From Paracoccaceae bacterium (GTDB lineage: Bacteria; Pseudomonadota; Alphaproteobacteria; Rhodobacterales; Rhodobacteraceae), in the NCBI GenBank assembly GCA_947504705.1, contig CANNIA010000003.1, positions 124,001 through 188,000 on the forward strand: a stretch of 64,000 nucleotides of DNA, in the 5' to 3' direction. Of this stretch, positions 53,592 to 63,885 are shown piece by piece (the first letter of the stretch is position 1; the number at the start of each line of letters is the position of its first letter). The position numbers and the translations under genes were made by a program. The notes under the pieces were generated by a model that saw only the letters and a program-made list of their open reading frames with translations, was not told the DNA's origin and made no database searches.

Positions 53592-53789
53592 ATCTGGGCC
53601 CCGCTGCGCTGCGGAGGAATTTCCGCTGCATGTGCAGAATGCGCGGTTCCATGGGCGGGATTTTGCCGGTTTCCCCTTCTGGCGGGAAGATATTCCGCCA
53701 ACGCTCAATTCTTGGGGATCAAGGCTCCTGATCTTGGTGGTAATGTACCGGCATCGGACCCGAGTCGCTGCCACGAAGGAGTGCCCGAG
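53592..53789. other. Unexplained region after the metG remnant
   Basis: About 200 bases between the metG remnant and the small membrane protein. It is open in several frames but has no clear gene; it includes a hairpin GCGGAGGAATTTCCGC and the promoter region for the small gene. Nothing recognised. Confidence 0.4.
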
Positions 53790-53948
53790 ATGCCTGCTGT
53801 TCTGCCATCGCGTTCCACGCCGATCAGGACCTATTCGGCGATTGCTCTGTTCCTTTTGGTCTATGTTGGTGTGATGGTTCTGATCTTCGCCCCGCGTGAC
53901 TTGATTGCTGTTCAGTCCGGGGTGGCCTTCTACGGCGCCGAAGACTGA
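53790..53948 (+). CDS. Small single-pass membrane protein
   Basis: 52 residues, too short for most gene finders: [20 protein letters not shown], a transmembrane helix ([16 protein letters not shown]), and a short tail. GGAG lies 8 bases before the ATG and a strong terminator follows the stop, which together support a real small gene. Function unknown. Confidence 0.65.
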   Translation: MPAVLPSRSTPIRTYSAIALFLLVYVGVMVLIFAPRDLIAVQSGVAFYGAED

Positions 53949-53971
53949 CACTGTGACATCCCGCAACGCAA

Positions 53972-54003
53972 ACGGCCCGGGTCAGGAAGACCCGGGCCGT
54001 TTT
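53972..54003. terminator. Bidirectional Rho-independent terminator
   Basis: A perfect 12-bp GC-rich stem with a 5-base loop (53972-53983 with 53989-54000), followed by TTT on the plus strand and preceded by AAA, so it can terminate both the small membrane-protein gene and the convergent katG. Confidence 0.88.
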
Positions 54004-54020
54004 CAGCTGTACTGCCCAAA

Positions 54021-56288
<2,268 letters not shown>

Positions 56289-56303
56289 CTAGCATGCGGC
56301 TTC

Positions 56304-56340
56304 GATAATCGGAATTTTCATTTTCCTATCGTGCCGATAA
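56304..56340. promoter_or_regulatory. Possible OxyR operator between katG and oxyR
   Basis: GATA-N7-TTTT-N7-CTAT-N7-ATAA: four tetramers at 11-base spacing, the phasing of the OxyR consensus (ATAG-N7-CTAT-N7-ATAG-N7-CTAT), though only partly matching in sequence. It lies just before the oxyR ATG. Confidence 0.4.
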
Positions 56341-56349
56341 GCTGGGCAT

Positions 56350-57240
56350 ATGATTCAATTGACGCTGAAACATCTGCGCTACTTTGACGCCTTGGCCCGC
56401 CATCGCCATTTCGGTCGCGCGGCCGAGGCTTTGGCTTTGTCGCAACCGGCCCTGTCGCTACAGGTGAAAGAGCTGGAGCTGATCCTTGGCGCGCCCTTGG
56501 TCGAACGCGGCGCGCGCCAGATCCGCCTGACCGGTCTGGGTGAGGATTTTGCCCTGCGTGCCCGCGACATCCTGCGCTCGGTCGATGAGCTTGGCACGCT
56601 GGCCCATGCCGCCTCCGGGCCTCTGTCGGGGCGGTTGCGGTTGGGGGTGATCCCGACTGTGGCACCCTATCTTCTGCCGCGCGTCATGCAGGCGCTTGCC
56701 GGCCTTTACCCCGATCTCGTCCTGCGCCCGCGCGAAGCGATCACCCCGAAACTGATGCGCGATCTGGGCGAGGGGCGGTTGGATCTTGCGCTGGTGGCCT
56801 TGCCTGTGTCCGAGCCGTCCTTTGTCGAAACCCCGCTCTTTGAGGAGGAATTCCTGCTGGTCCGGCATGAGACTGCGGCGCATTTGCCGCTTCCCGCGCT
56901 GGCCGAGCTGCCGCTGGCCCCGCTTTTGCTGTTGGAAGAAGGCCACTGCTTCCGCGATCAGGCAATTGCCTTTTGCAAGCTGCCCCCCAGCCCGGCGGGC
57001 GAGATCATGGAGGGGTCGTCGCTCTCGACTCTCGTCCAAATGGTCGGCGCGGGGATCGGCGTGACCTTGATCCCGGAAATGGCCGCCAACATCGAGGCCC
57101 GCTCCGCTCCAGTGGCTCTGCACCGCTTGCCAGCCCCCAGCCCGCGCCGGACGATCGGAATGGTCTGGCGGCGCAGCAATCCCTTGTCCGACCGCTATGC
57201 CGCCTTGGCCGAAGGCTTGCGTCAGGCGCTACTGGGATAG
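56350..57240 (+). CDS. oxyR: OxyR-type hydrogen-peroxide regulator
   Basis: 296 residues, LysR family. N-terminal HTH (HFGRAAEALALSQPALSLQV) and a ligand domain with the redox Cys pair: Cys200 and Cys209 in EEGHCFRDQAIAFCK, matching the OxyR GHCxRDQ motif and spacing. Oxidation of these Cys activates katG. Divergent from katG. Confidence 0.94.
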   Translation: MIQLTLKHLRYFDALARHRHFGRAAEALALSQPALSLQVKELELILGAPLVERGARQIRLTGLGEDFALRARDILRSVDELGTLAHAASGPLSGRLRLGVIPTVAPYLLPRVMQALAGLYPDLVLRPREAITPKLMRDLGEGRLDLALVALPVSEPSFVETPLFEEEFLLVRHETAAHLPLPALAELPLAPLLLLEEGHCFRDQAIAFCKLPPSPAGEIMEGSSLSTLVQMVGAGIGVTLIPEMAANIEARSAPVALHRLPAPSPRRTIGMVWRRSNPLSDRYAALAEGLRQALLG

Positions 57241-57262
57241 GTCTGCCACATCCTGCAGGGGG

Positions 57263-57305
57263 CCGGAGTTCTCGAAAACTCCGGTTCGATTTCTTCGAAG
57301 AAATC
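57263..57305. terminator. Paired hairpins between oxyR and dipeptidase genes
   Basis: An 8-bp hairpin (57263-57270 with 57277-57284, loop CTCGAA) followed by an 18-bp perfect palindrome (57288-57305, GATTTCTT CG AAGAAATC). They separate two convergent genes and could terminate both, although no T-run follows directly. Confidence 0.6.
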
Positions 57306-57320
57306 GGCTGCGGCGGGATT

Positions 57321-57394
57321 CCCAAGTCCTAACGTTTCGGAAACGCCCGCGCGCAACCCTTTGAAATTGCAGCACCTAAAAATTTGTCCACACG
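57321..57394 (-). repeat. Dispersed ~75-bp intergenic motif, copy C
   Basis: Read on the minus strand it starts GTGTGGACAAATTTTT and contains CAAAGGGTTGCGCGCGGGCG and ACGTTAGGACTTGGG, aligning with copies A and B (GGGTTGCGCG and a TTAACG/TTAGG end). It lies between convergent oxyR and dipeptidase genes. TTGTCCACA inside it is one base from a DnaA box. Confidence 0.6.
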
Positions 57395-57405
57395 AGGTTG
57401 GCCCC

Positions 57406-58473
57406 TCACCCCCCCCAGGTCCGCTCCAAAAGCCGGACCCAGTTCCCATGGGCAATCTTGTCGATCAAAGCCGCCCCCAACCCCATCTCTCGCATCGCCT
57501 GGATCAGCACCGGCAGCCCCTCGGCCCCGCCGATATCCTTCGGGGTCGAGGCCCCGTCATAGTCCGACCCCAGCCCCACATGATCCTCACCCGCGATCCT
57601 CAACATATGCTCGATATGCTGCTTCACCGGGTCCAGCGTCATGTCGGTGCTTTCCCGGCCATCCGGGCGCAGGAAGCAGGTCGCGAAGTTCAGCCCGGCC
57701 ATCCCGCCCGTATCACCAATCGCGGCAAGCTGACGATCAGACAGGTTCCGGCTGGAATTGCAGACCTCGTAGGCGTTGGAATGGCTGGCCACCAAGGGAG
57801 CATCGGAAAGCTTTGCCACGTCCCAGAATCCGGCCTCGTTCAGGTGGCTCAGGTCCAGCATGATCCGGAGCGCGTTGCATTCCTTGACCAGCGCGCGTCC
57901 AAGATCGGTCAACCCCGGCCCGGTATCGCCGGTCGAGGGGAAGCGGAATGGGACCCCATGGCCAAAGATCGTCGGGCGGCTCCAGACCGGCCCCACCGAC
58001 CGCAGGCCCATCGCGTGGAAAAGGTGGAGCGCGTCAAGGTCCGGGCCAATCGCCTCGGCCCCCTCGAAATGGATCACCCCGGCGACGACACCAGCGGCCA
58101 ACGCGGCGCGGATTTCCCCGGCGGTCCGGCACCAGCGGAAGCGGCCTTCGGAGGCGCGTTCCATCCACAGCAAATGCCCCAGCATCTCCACTGCCACCGG
58201 CTGCGCTGATGTGTGGTCGATCAGCGCGGGCAGGGGGAAATCATAGGGTGGCTGGTCCATCTTCTGTTCCAGCGCATCCAGATCAGCGTATTCGGGCGAG
58301 GGGATGTAGACCGCGAAGAACCCGCCCGCAAAGCCATGGGCGAGCATGCGCGGCAGGTCCAGATGCCCCGCCCCTTCGCCCTGCAGCCAACGCCGGTCGC
58401 GCTTTTCGCCGGCCGCGGCAATCTTCAGGACGATGTCGTTGTGGCCGTCGAAGACAGGAACAAGATCGGTCAT
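57406..58473 (-). CDS. Membrane dipeptidase-family peptidase (M19)
   Basis: 355 residues. Zinc-site motifs VFDGHNDIVLK (HxD), VIHFEGAE (Glu), LDLSHLNEAGFWDVA and VASHSNAYEV, and a C-terminal VGLGSDYDGA. This is the renal-dipeptidase family, which hydrolyses dipeptides, D-amino-acid-containing substrates or lactams. No signal peptide is seen, so it is probably cytoplasmic. Confidence 0.92.
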   Translation of the reverse strand: MTDLVPVFDGHNDIVLKIAAAGEKRDRRWLQGEGAGHLDLPRMLAHGFAGGFFAVYIPSPEYADLDALEQKMDQPPYDFPLPALIDHTSAQPVAVEMLGHLLWMERASEGRFRWCRTAGEIRAALAAGVVAGVIHFEGAEAIGPDLDALHLFHAMGLRSVGPVWSRPTIFGHGVPFRFPSTGDTGPGLTDLGRALVKECNALRIMLDLSHLNEAGFWDVAKLSDAPLVASHSNAYEVCNSSRNLSDRQLAAIGDTGGMAGLNFATCFLRPDGRESTDMTLDPVKQHIEHMLRIAGEDHVGLGSDYDGASTPKDIGGAEGLPVLIQAMREMGLGAALIDKIAHGNWVRLLERTWGG

Positions 58474-58597
58474 GCTGGGCCTTTCGGGGCTGGGGCTGGG
58501 CGCAGTCTTCCGTTTTTGCCGCCCCGGCGCAAGCGCCGCTGAACTGCGTCGTCCTGACCTGTTGACGACCGGGGCGATGCGGGTCTAAGTCGCAAAG

Positions 58598-58963
58598 ATG
58601 CGGACCCACCCGATCAGATTCCTGCGACGGCTTGCGCTTTTGGCGCTGGTGACGCTTGCGCTGGTTGCGCCTGGATTTGCGCACCGCATGCCTTCGCCCG
58701 ACAGTCAAGCGCTGGAACTGGCGATGGCGAATGGTATGACCGCAGCCGATCTTTGCGGCGATAAGGCCCCGGGCAAGCCCCATGCAGACCCACATTGCCT
58801 TGCCTGCCAGATTGCCGGGACAGCTGACCTGCCTGCAGCTCTGGGTGATCTGCAAAAGCTGGATCTGGTCTTTTTGGCCACCGTTGCCGCCCCGCGCGAA
58901 AGCCGTCTGGTGCCGCGCGTGCTGGGTCCGGCCAACACGCCGCAAGGCCCGCCCGTCGCCTGA
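58598..58963 (+). CDS. DUF2946-like small exported protein
   Basis: 121 residues. An N-terminal hydrophobic signal (LALLALVTLALVAPGFAH), then a His/Cys motif (DPHCLACQIAG) typical of DUF2946, a copper-associated family. It opens a row of three same-strand genes with a PepSY membrane protein and a PCuAC protein, pointing to copper or haem handling; role not proven. Confidence 0.75.
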   Translation: MRTHPIRFLRRLALLALVTLALVAPGFAHRMPSPDSQALELAMANGMTAADLCGDKAPGKPHADPHCLACQIAGTADLPAALGDLQKLDLVFLATVAAPRESRLVPRVLGPANTPQGPPVA

Positions 58964-59072
58964 TGGCGGAGTGACGGTTTTGCCCTGACCGGGCCATTCC
59001 CCCTTTCGCCGCCTTTCCGTGCCGCCTGCAGGCCACTGCCTGCGACCCATCACGCGAACCGAAGGCAACCCT

Positions 59073-60464
59073 ATGTCCACTGACACCCAAACCCCAAACC
59101 GGCCCTATTTCGCCGTCTGGCGCTGGCACTTTTATGCCGGACTTTATGTCATCCCCTTCCTGCTGATACTGGCCGTGACTGGCTTTTCCATCGTGCTGTT
59201 CACCACCTATCTGCCCGAATATGGCGACCGGATCACGGTCGAGGCAAAGGCCGAGGCCCTGCTGCCAAGCGCGCAGGTGGCTGCAGCCATTGCGGCGGTC
59301 GAAGGCGGCGGCGGCGTCTCCAAATACATCGCGCCCCTCTCTGCAACCACACCAGCCCTGATCACGGTGACCGGCCCGGAAACCCCCGTGGTGGTGGCGC
59401 TTGACCCCTACACTGGAGTTTCGCTGCGCCAGACCGATGAAGGCAACACCTGGAACGCATTTCTGACCGATATCCACGGAACCCTGCTGATCGGCGATCC
59501 GGGCGACCGGATGATCGAGATCGCGGCATCACTTGGGCTGCTTTTGGTGGCGACCGGGCTTTACCTGTGGTGGCCGCGCGATACCCGGCTTTCTGCGGCT
59601 CTTTGGCCCGACCTTGCCGCCACCGGTCGGGCCTGGTGGAAATCGCTGCATATGGTGATCGGCTTCTGGTCCTCGATCCTTCTTGTCTTCTTCCTTGTGT
59701 CGGGGCTGCCCTGGGCCGGGATCTGGGGTGGCAGGTTCGTGCAGGCCTGGTCGACCTTCCCGGCCGAGAAATGGGACAACGTGCCTTTGTCGGACGCGAC
59801 CCATGCCTCGATGAATCATGATGCGACCAAAAGTGTGCCTTGGCCGCTGGAGCAGACCAAAATGCCGGAATCGGGATCGTTCGCCGGGCAGGATGTGCTG
59901 CCCGCCGGGGCCAAGATCGACCTCGATTCCATGGTAGTGCTGGCGCGGATGATCGGTTTTGAGGGCCGCTTCCAACTGGCCCTGCCTGACGATGAGGCCG
60001 GGGTTTACACCCTAAGCCAGGATTCGATGAGCTATGCCAGCAAGGACCCGACCGCGGACCGCACCGTGCATGTCGACCAGTTCACCGGCAAGGTGCTGGC
60101 AGACGTGCGCTTTGCCGATTACAGCGCTGCAGGCAAAGCGATGGCAGTGGGTGTCGCGCTGCAAGAGGCGCAGCTCGGCGTGTGGAATCTTGTTCTGAAC
60201 ACGGCATATGTTCTGGGGACCCCGTTCCTGAGCCTTTCCGGTCTGGTAATGTGGTGGAAGCGCAGCCCCGCTGGCGCGCGCCTTGGGGCACCGCCCCGGC
60301 CCGAGGTTCTGCCCTATGCCAAGGGGGCTATCCTGTTCACGCTGGCCCTGTCGCTGGCCCTGTCACTGGCTTTCCCGGTGTTGGGCCTGACCTTGCTTGC
60401 GGTCATGGCGGTCGATTTCATTGTCCTCTCGGCGCTGCCGCCCTTGAAACGGGCGCTAAGCTGA
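59073..60464 (+). CDS. PepSY-associated membrane reductase-like protein
   Basis: 463 residues of the PepSY_TM (PiuB-like) family: N-terminal helix (FYAGLYVIPFLLILAVTGFS), PepSY repeats in periplasmic loops, and further helices (LGLLLVATGLYLWW, FWSSILLVFFLVSGLPWAG, near C-terminus ILFTLALSLALSLAFPVLGL). Family members are ferric-siderophore or copper-related membrane reductases. The ATG at 59073 follows GAAGGCAACCCT. Confidence 0.85.
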   Translation: MSTDTQTPNRPYFAVWRWHFYAGLYVIPFLLILAVTGFSIVLFTTYLPEYGDRITVEAKAEALLPSAQVAAAIAAVEGGGGVSKYIAPLSATTPALITVTGPETPVVVALDPYTGVSLRQTDEGNTWNAFLTDIHGTLLIGDPGDRMIEIAASLGLLLVATGLYLWWPRDTRLSAALWPDLAATGRAWWKSLHMVIGFWSSILLVFFLVSGLPWAGIWGGRFVQAWSTFPAEKWDNVPLSDATHASMNHDATKSVPWPLEQTKMPESGSFAGQDVLPAGAKIDLDSMVVLARMIGFEGRFQLALPDDEAGVYTLSQDSMSYASKDPTADRTVHVDQFTGKVLADVRFADYSAAGKAMAVGVALQEAQLGVWNLVLNTAYVLGTPFLSLSGLVMWWKRSPAGARLGAPPRPEVLPYAKGAILFTLALSLALSLAFPVLGLTLLAVMAVDFIVLSALPPLKRALS

Positions 60465-60507
60465 TGTTTTCCATGGTCCATGCGGAGGGAGGCGTCCCAC
60501 GTCCCGC

Positions 60508-60580
60508 AGGGGCCAACGGCCTGACCTCGTCCCGGGGTCAGGCTGCACTGGCCCTTTCCGGCATATTGTCGGGAAGGGCT
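60508..60580. terminator. Stacked hairpins before the PCuAC-fusion gene
   Basis: An 8-bp stem (GCCTGACC pairing with GGTCAGGC) inside longer GGGCCA/TGGCCC arms, then a second imperfect 9-bp stem (CCCTTTCCG pairing with CGGGAAGGG, 60551-60578). They lie in the 150 bases before the start of the next gene. Could be a terminator or a leader attenuator; no anti-terminator was worked out. Confidence 0.5.
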
Positions 60581-60615
60581 CATTTCGCAATTTTGCCCCT
60601 GAAAGGAGCGACCTC

Positions 60616-61455
60616 ATGAACCGTCTTCTGACCCTTGCCGCCGCACTCTTCCTTGCCGCGCCAGCTTTGGCGCATGAGGTAAAGGTGGGTGATCTTGAAA
60701 TCATTCATCCCCATATCCCCCAACCCGCCGAAAATGCGATGGCGGCGGGCGGGTTCATGGCGATTTCCAACAATGGCACCGAAGCTGATCGGTTGATCGG
60801 CATTGAGGCCGACTTTGCGGCCCAGGCCAGCCTGCATGAAAGCAAGGTGGACGCGAATGGCGTGGGCACCATGGCTCGGGTTGATGCCGTTGAAATCCCG
60901 GTGGGCGAGACTGTCAATCTGGAGCATGGCGGCTATCACATCATGTTCATGGGTCTGAACACGTCTTTTACCGAAGGCCAGATGGTCAAGGTAACGCTGG
61001 TCTTCGAACACGCCGGTCGGGCCGAGGTCGAGTTCATGGTTGATCCTCCGGGGGAAGACGGGGGCCATGCCCAGGGCGATCATTCTGCCATGATGGTCGA
61101 GATGACGGGCGATCCAATGGCCGACATTGCCGCGGTGATGAAGGCGCAGTTCGACACGCCGGAGAACCCGCTGACAGTGGACCCGATCTCGGTTCAAGGC
61201 GAGGTGGCCATTGCCGGATGGGCGCAAGGCGACAAAGGCGGCCGCGCCTTCCTGCGCATGAGCGAGATGGGGTGGTCGATTGAAGTCTGCGCGGGCAGTG
61301 GGCTTCTGGCGCCCGAGATGCTGACCGGCCTTGGTCTGAGCGAGGCGGATGCCGCAACGCTTCTGGCCACCGTGAACGCTGCCGAAGCCGAGCTTGGTGC
61401 TGACGCCATTGCGCTTTTCGACAGTTTCGACGGCGAGATGTTCTTTACCGAGTGA
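60616..61455 (+). CDS. PCu(A)C copper chaperone fused to a C-terminal copper-uptake-associated domain
   Basis: 279 residues. Signal peptide (MNRLLTLAAALFLAAPALAH), then a PCuAC domain with the Met/His copper ligands (HESKVDANGVGTM, LEHGGYHIMFM). After residue ~150 a His/Asp-rich hinge (GEDGGHAQGDHS) leads into a second domain (~110 residues, SVQGEVAIAGWAQGDKGGRA, IEVCAGSGLLAPEM) seen as stand-alone copper-uptake-associated proteins in related bacteria. Delivers Cu(I) to cytochrome oxidase assembly in the periplasm. AAAGGAG precedes the ATG. Confidence 0.87.
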   Translation: MNRLLTLAAALFLAAPALAHEVKVGDLEIIHPHIPQPAENAMAAGGFMAISNNGTEADRLIGIEADFAAQASLHESKVDANGVGTMARVDAVEIPVGETVNLEHGGYHIMFMGLNTSFTEGQMVKVTLVFEHAGRAEVEFMVDPPGEDGGHAQGDHSAMMVEMTGDPMADIAAVMKAQFDTPENPLTVDPISVQGEVAIAGWAQGDKGGRAFLRMSEMGWSIEVCAGSGLLAPEMLTGLGLSEADAATLLATVNAAEAELGADAIALFDSFDGEMFFTE

Positions 61456-61473
61456 TCCTTTGGGACGAGGGGG

Positions 61474-62688
61474 TCAGATGATGGCCCCCTCGACCATCGC
61501 CTTGCCCGCCGCGATCCGTTCATAGTGGAAGGGCGTGAAGTCCAGTGTCTGATAGGACCCGTGGGTGATCCATTCCGCCGTCGCCCGCCCCATTGCGGGG
61601 GATTGCTGCAGCCCGTGGCCGGAAAACCCGTTCAGGAACAGGAAGTTCGTGACTTCGGGGTGCGGGCCGGTGACCGCGTTCTGGTCCAGCGTGTTATAGT
61701 CATACTGGCCAGCCCATTCGCTGATCACCTTCACCCGCTCGAATGCCGGGATGCGGGTGGCGATGCCGGGCCAGATCTTGTCCATCCAGATATCGGGGTC
61801 CATCGTGAAATCGTCAAAGGCGACTTCGGGGTCATGGTCGGCATGGCCGCCAGCCATATAGGTGCCGCCGCCGATTTCGCGGACAAAGACACCCGAGGGG
61901 TCGATAGTCAGGGGCAGGGGGCGGCTTAGCGGCTCTTCAGCCTTGATCACCCAGTTGAAGCGCTTCCTCGGCTCGATCGGCAGCGCGATCCCGGCCATTG
62001 CCGCCATTTTCGCACCGCGCGTGCCCGACGCGTTGACGATGGTGTCGCAGGCAACCTTGTGTCCTGACGCCAGCGTGACCCCGGTCACCAGTTTGCCGTT
62101 GGGCGCAAGGTCCAGCACCACGACTTCGTTCTGGATGTATTCCACCCCGGCCTCTATGGCCTTTCGGCGGAACCAGTCGAACACGGTATAGCCGTCGAAA
62201 TATCCTTCGTCCTTGGTGTTCAGGCTGCCAAGGATCAGGTCATCGACCATGATGAAGGGGAGTTCTTCCTTGATCTGATCCGCAGTCAAAAGCCGGGTGC
62301 CCGCGCCTGCGGCCACCTGCACCTTGTGGTTGGCGCGCAGGACATCGGCGAATTCAGGCGTGTCGGCCATGTAAAGATAGCCGAAGTTCTGGATTTTCAG
62401 GTCCGGCACCCGATCATCGCCGCCCATGCGCTGGCGCAGGGAGTGCACGAAATCCGCCCCGAATTGCGAGATACGGATGTTAAGTTCGGTCGAAAACTGC
62501 TGGCGAATGCAGGAGAACGACAGCGTCGTTGCAGCTTGGGCGTAGGAGGGGTCGCGTTCCACCACCAGAACCCGCCCAGCATAGCCCATCTGGGTCAGCC
62601 ACCACGCGGTCGACGACCCCATGATCGCGCCGCCGATGATGACCACGTCATAGGCGTCTCGCGCTGGTTCCGACCTTATCCCGCTCAT
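61474..62688 (-). CDS. FAD-dependent oxidoreductase (DAO/sarcosine-oxidase-like)
   Basis: 404 residues. N-terminal dinucleotide-binding motif DVVIIGGAIMGSSTAWWL with an acidic residue at VVERD, and the C-terminal DAO signature (PHPEVTNFLFLNGFSGHGLQ). Amine/amino-acid oxidase or dehydrogenase such as sarcosine or dimethylglycine oxidase-like; substrate not determinable. Upstream of it on the same strand is a P1 peptidase. Confidence 0.87.
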   Translation of the reverse strand: MSGIRSEPARDAYDVVIIGGAIMGSSTAWWLTQMGYAGRVLVVERDPSYAQAATTLSFSCIRQQFSTELNIRISQFGADFVHSLRQRMGGDDRVPDLKIQNFGYLYMADTPEFADVLRANHKVQVAAGAGTRLLTADQIKEELPFIMVDDLILGSLNTKDEGYFDGYTVFDWFRRKAIEAGVEYIQNEVVVLDLAPNGKLVTGVTLASGHKVACDTIVNASGTRGAKMAAMAGIALPIEPRKRFNWVIKAEEPLSRPLPLTIDPSGVFVREIGGGTYMAGGHADHDPEVAFDDFTMDPDIWMDKIWPGIATRIPAFERVKVISEWAGQYDYNTLDQNAVTGPHPEVTNFLFLNGFSGHGLQQSPAMGRATAEWITHGSYQTLDFTPFHYERIAAGKAMVEGAII

Positions 62689-62778
62689 CTCAATCCCCGT
62701 CTTCGCTGCCTGTCGTGATGTAGCGCCGGGCGGAGCATTGGTAAATCTGCACCTTGGCGCGGGCGCTGGATTTCTTGG

Positions 62779-63870
62779 TCAGGACCTGTGACGCCCAAGC
62801 ACAAGACGGCAAAGCTCGGCGGTGTCTATGCCGGGGCAAGTCTCGCCTTCAGGCTTGACGCAAGCCACATCCTCGCCCTGCACGATGGCGTTGATGACGC
62901 TTTCGTCGACGGCCTGCACTGCAGCCTCGTAGACCGGGTTCATCTCGTCCCAGTTCAGGCTGTGGCGGGTGATGATCGGCCCGGCGTGCAGCGGTTCGGG
63001 CATCGCATCGGCGGTTGAAAAGGCCAGGAAGATATCGCCCGAGGAATTGCCCCCCGGCGAGCCCGACCGCCCGATCCCAAGGCCCGCCCGCTTGGCAAGC
63101 CCGCGCAACAGCGCGTCCGACAGCGGCGCGTCGGTGGCCAGGATCACGATGATCGAGCCCATCTCCTTTTCATCGCGAAAGCCTTGGCTGCCCACCGGCA
63201 TCGCCTTGCCGACCGGGACGCCCAGCACGGTGAACCAATCGCGCCGCCCGTAATTTGCCTGCACCAGTGCAGCAACAGTATAGGTCTGGCCCCCGATGGT
63301 GACTTGCCGGGACGCGGTGCCGGTGCCGCCCTTGAACTCATAGGCGATCATCCCGTTGCCGCCGCCGGTCGAGCCTTCGGCCACTGGCCCCGAAGTTGCC
63401 GCATCCAGCGCGGCAATCGCATGTTCGGGCCTGATATGCATCGCGTTGATGTCGTTCAGCGTGCCGTCATAGGTTTCGGCCACAATCGGCATGGCCCAGG
63501 CATGTTCCTCGCGGAAATGGGTGTCGTAATGACGGATCATCCATTCCACCGCGCCGTGGTGGCAGGCCCCGATCCCGTGCGTATTGGTGATCAGGATCGG
63601 GCCAAGGAAATAGCCGGCATCGTTGACCCAATGCACGCCCGTCATCTCGCCATTGCCGTTCAGCGCATGGAACCCGGCCCAGACCGGTTGCGGGCGGTGC
63701 CGATCCTGTCGCGGCAAGATCGCCGTGACCCCGGTGCGCATCTTGCGGGACGGATCGGTCAGGGTGGTGAAGCCAACCCGCACCCCCGGCACATCGGTGA
63801 TCGCATTCCATGGCCCCGGCGTTCCGCGGAAAGGCAGGCCAAGCTCACGAGCGCGGGGTTTTTGCGGCAT
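62779..63870 (-). CDS. P1-family peptidase (DmpA-like)
   Basis: 363 residues. The autocleavage region of this Ntn-like family is visible as SPGGNSSGDIFLAFST (nucleophilic Ser after the Asn), preceded by WNAITDVPGVRVGFTTL and VNDAGYFLGPILITNTHGIG. Such enzymes are aminopeptidases or amidases on beta- and D-amino acids; precursor is cut into two chains. It lies upstream of the FAD oxidoreductase, 90 bases away. Confidence 0.9.
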   Translation of the reverse strand: MPQKPRARELGLPFRGTPGPWNAITDVPGVRVGFTTLTDPSRKMRTGVTAILPRQDRHRPQPVWAGFHALNGNGEMTGVHWVNDAGYFLGPILITNTHGIGACHHGAVEWMIRHYDTHFREEHAWAMPIVAETYDGTLNDINAMHIRPEHAIAALDAATSGPVAEGSTGGGNGMIAYEFKGGTGTASRQVTIGGQTYTVAALVQANYGRRDWFTVLGVPVGKAMPVGSQGFRDEKEMGSIIVILATDAPLSDALLRGLAKRAGLGIGRSGSPGGNSSGDIFLAFSTADAMPEPLHAGPIITRHSLNWDEMNPVYEAAVQAVDESVINAIVQGEDVACVKPEGETCPGIDTAELCRLVLGRHRS

Positions 63871-63885
63871 GGGGGTTCCCTTTGA

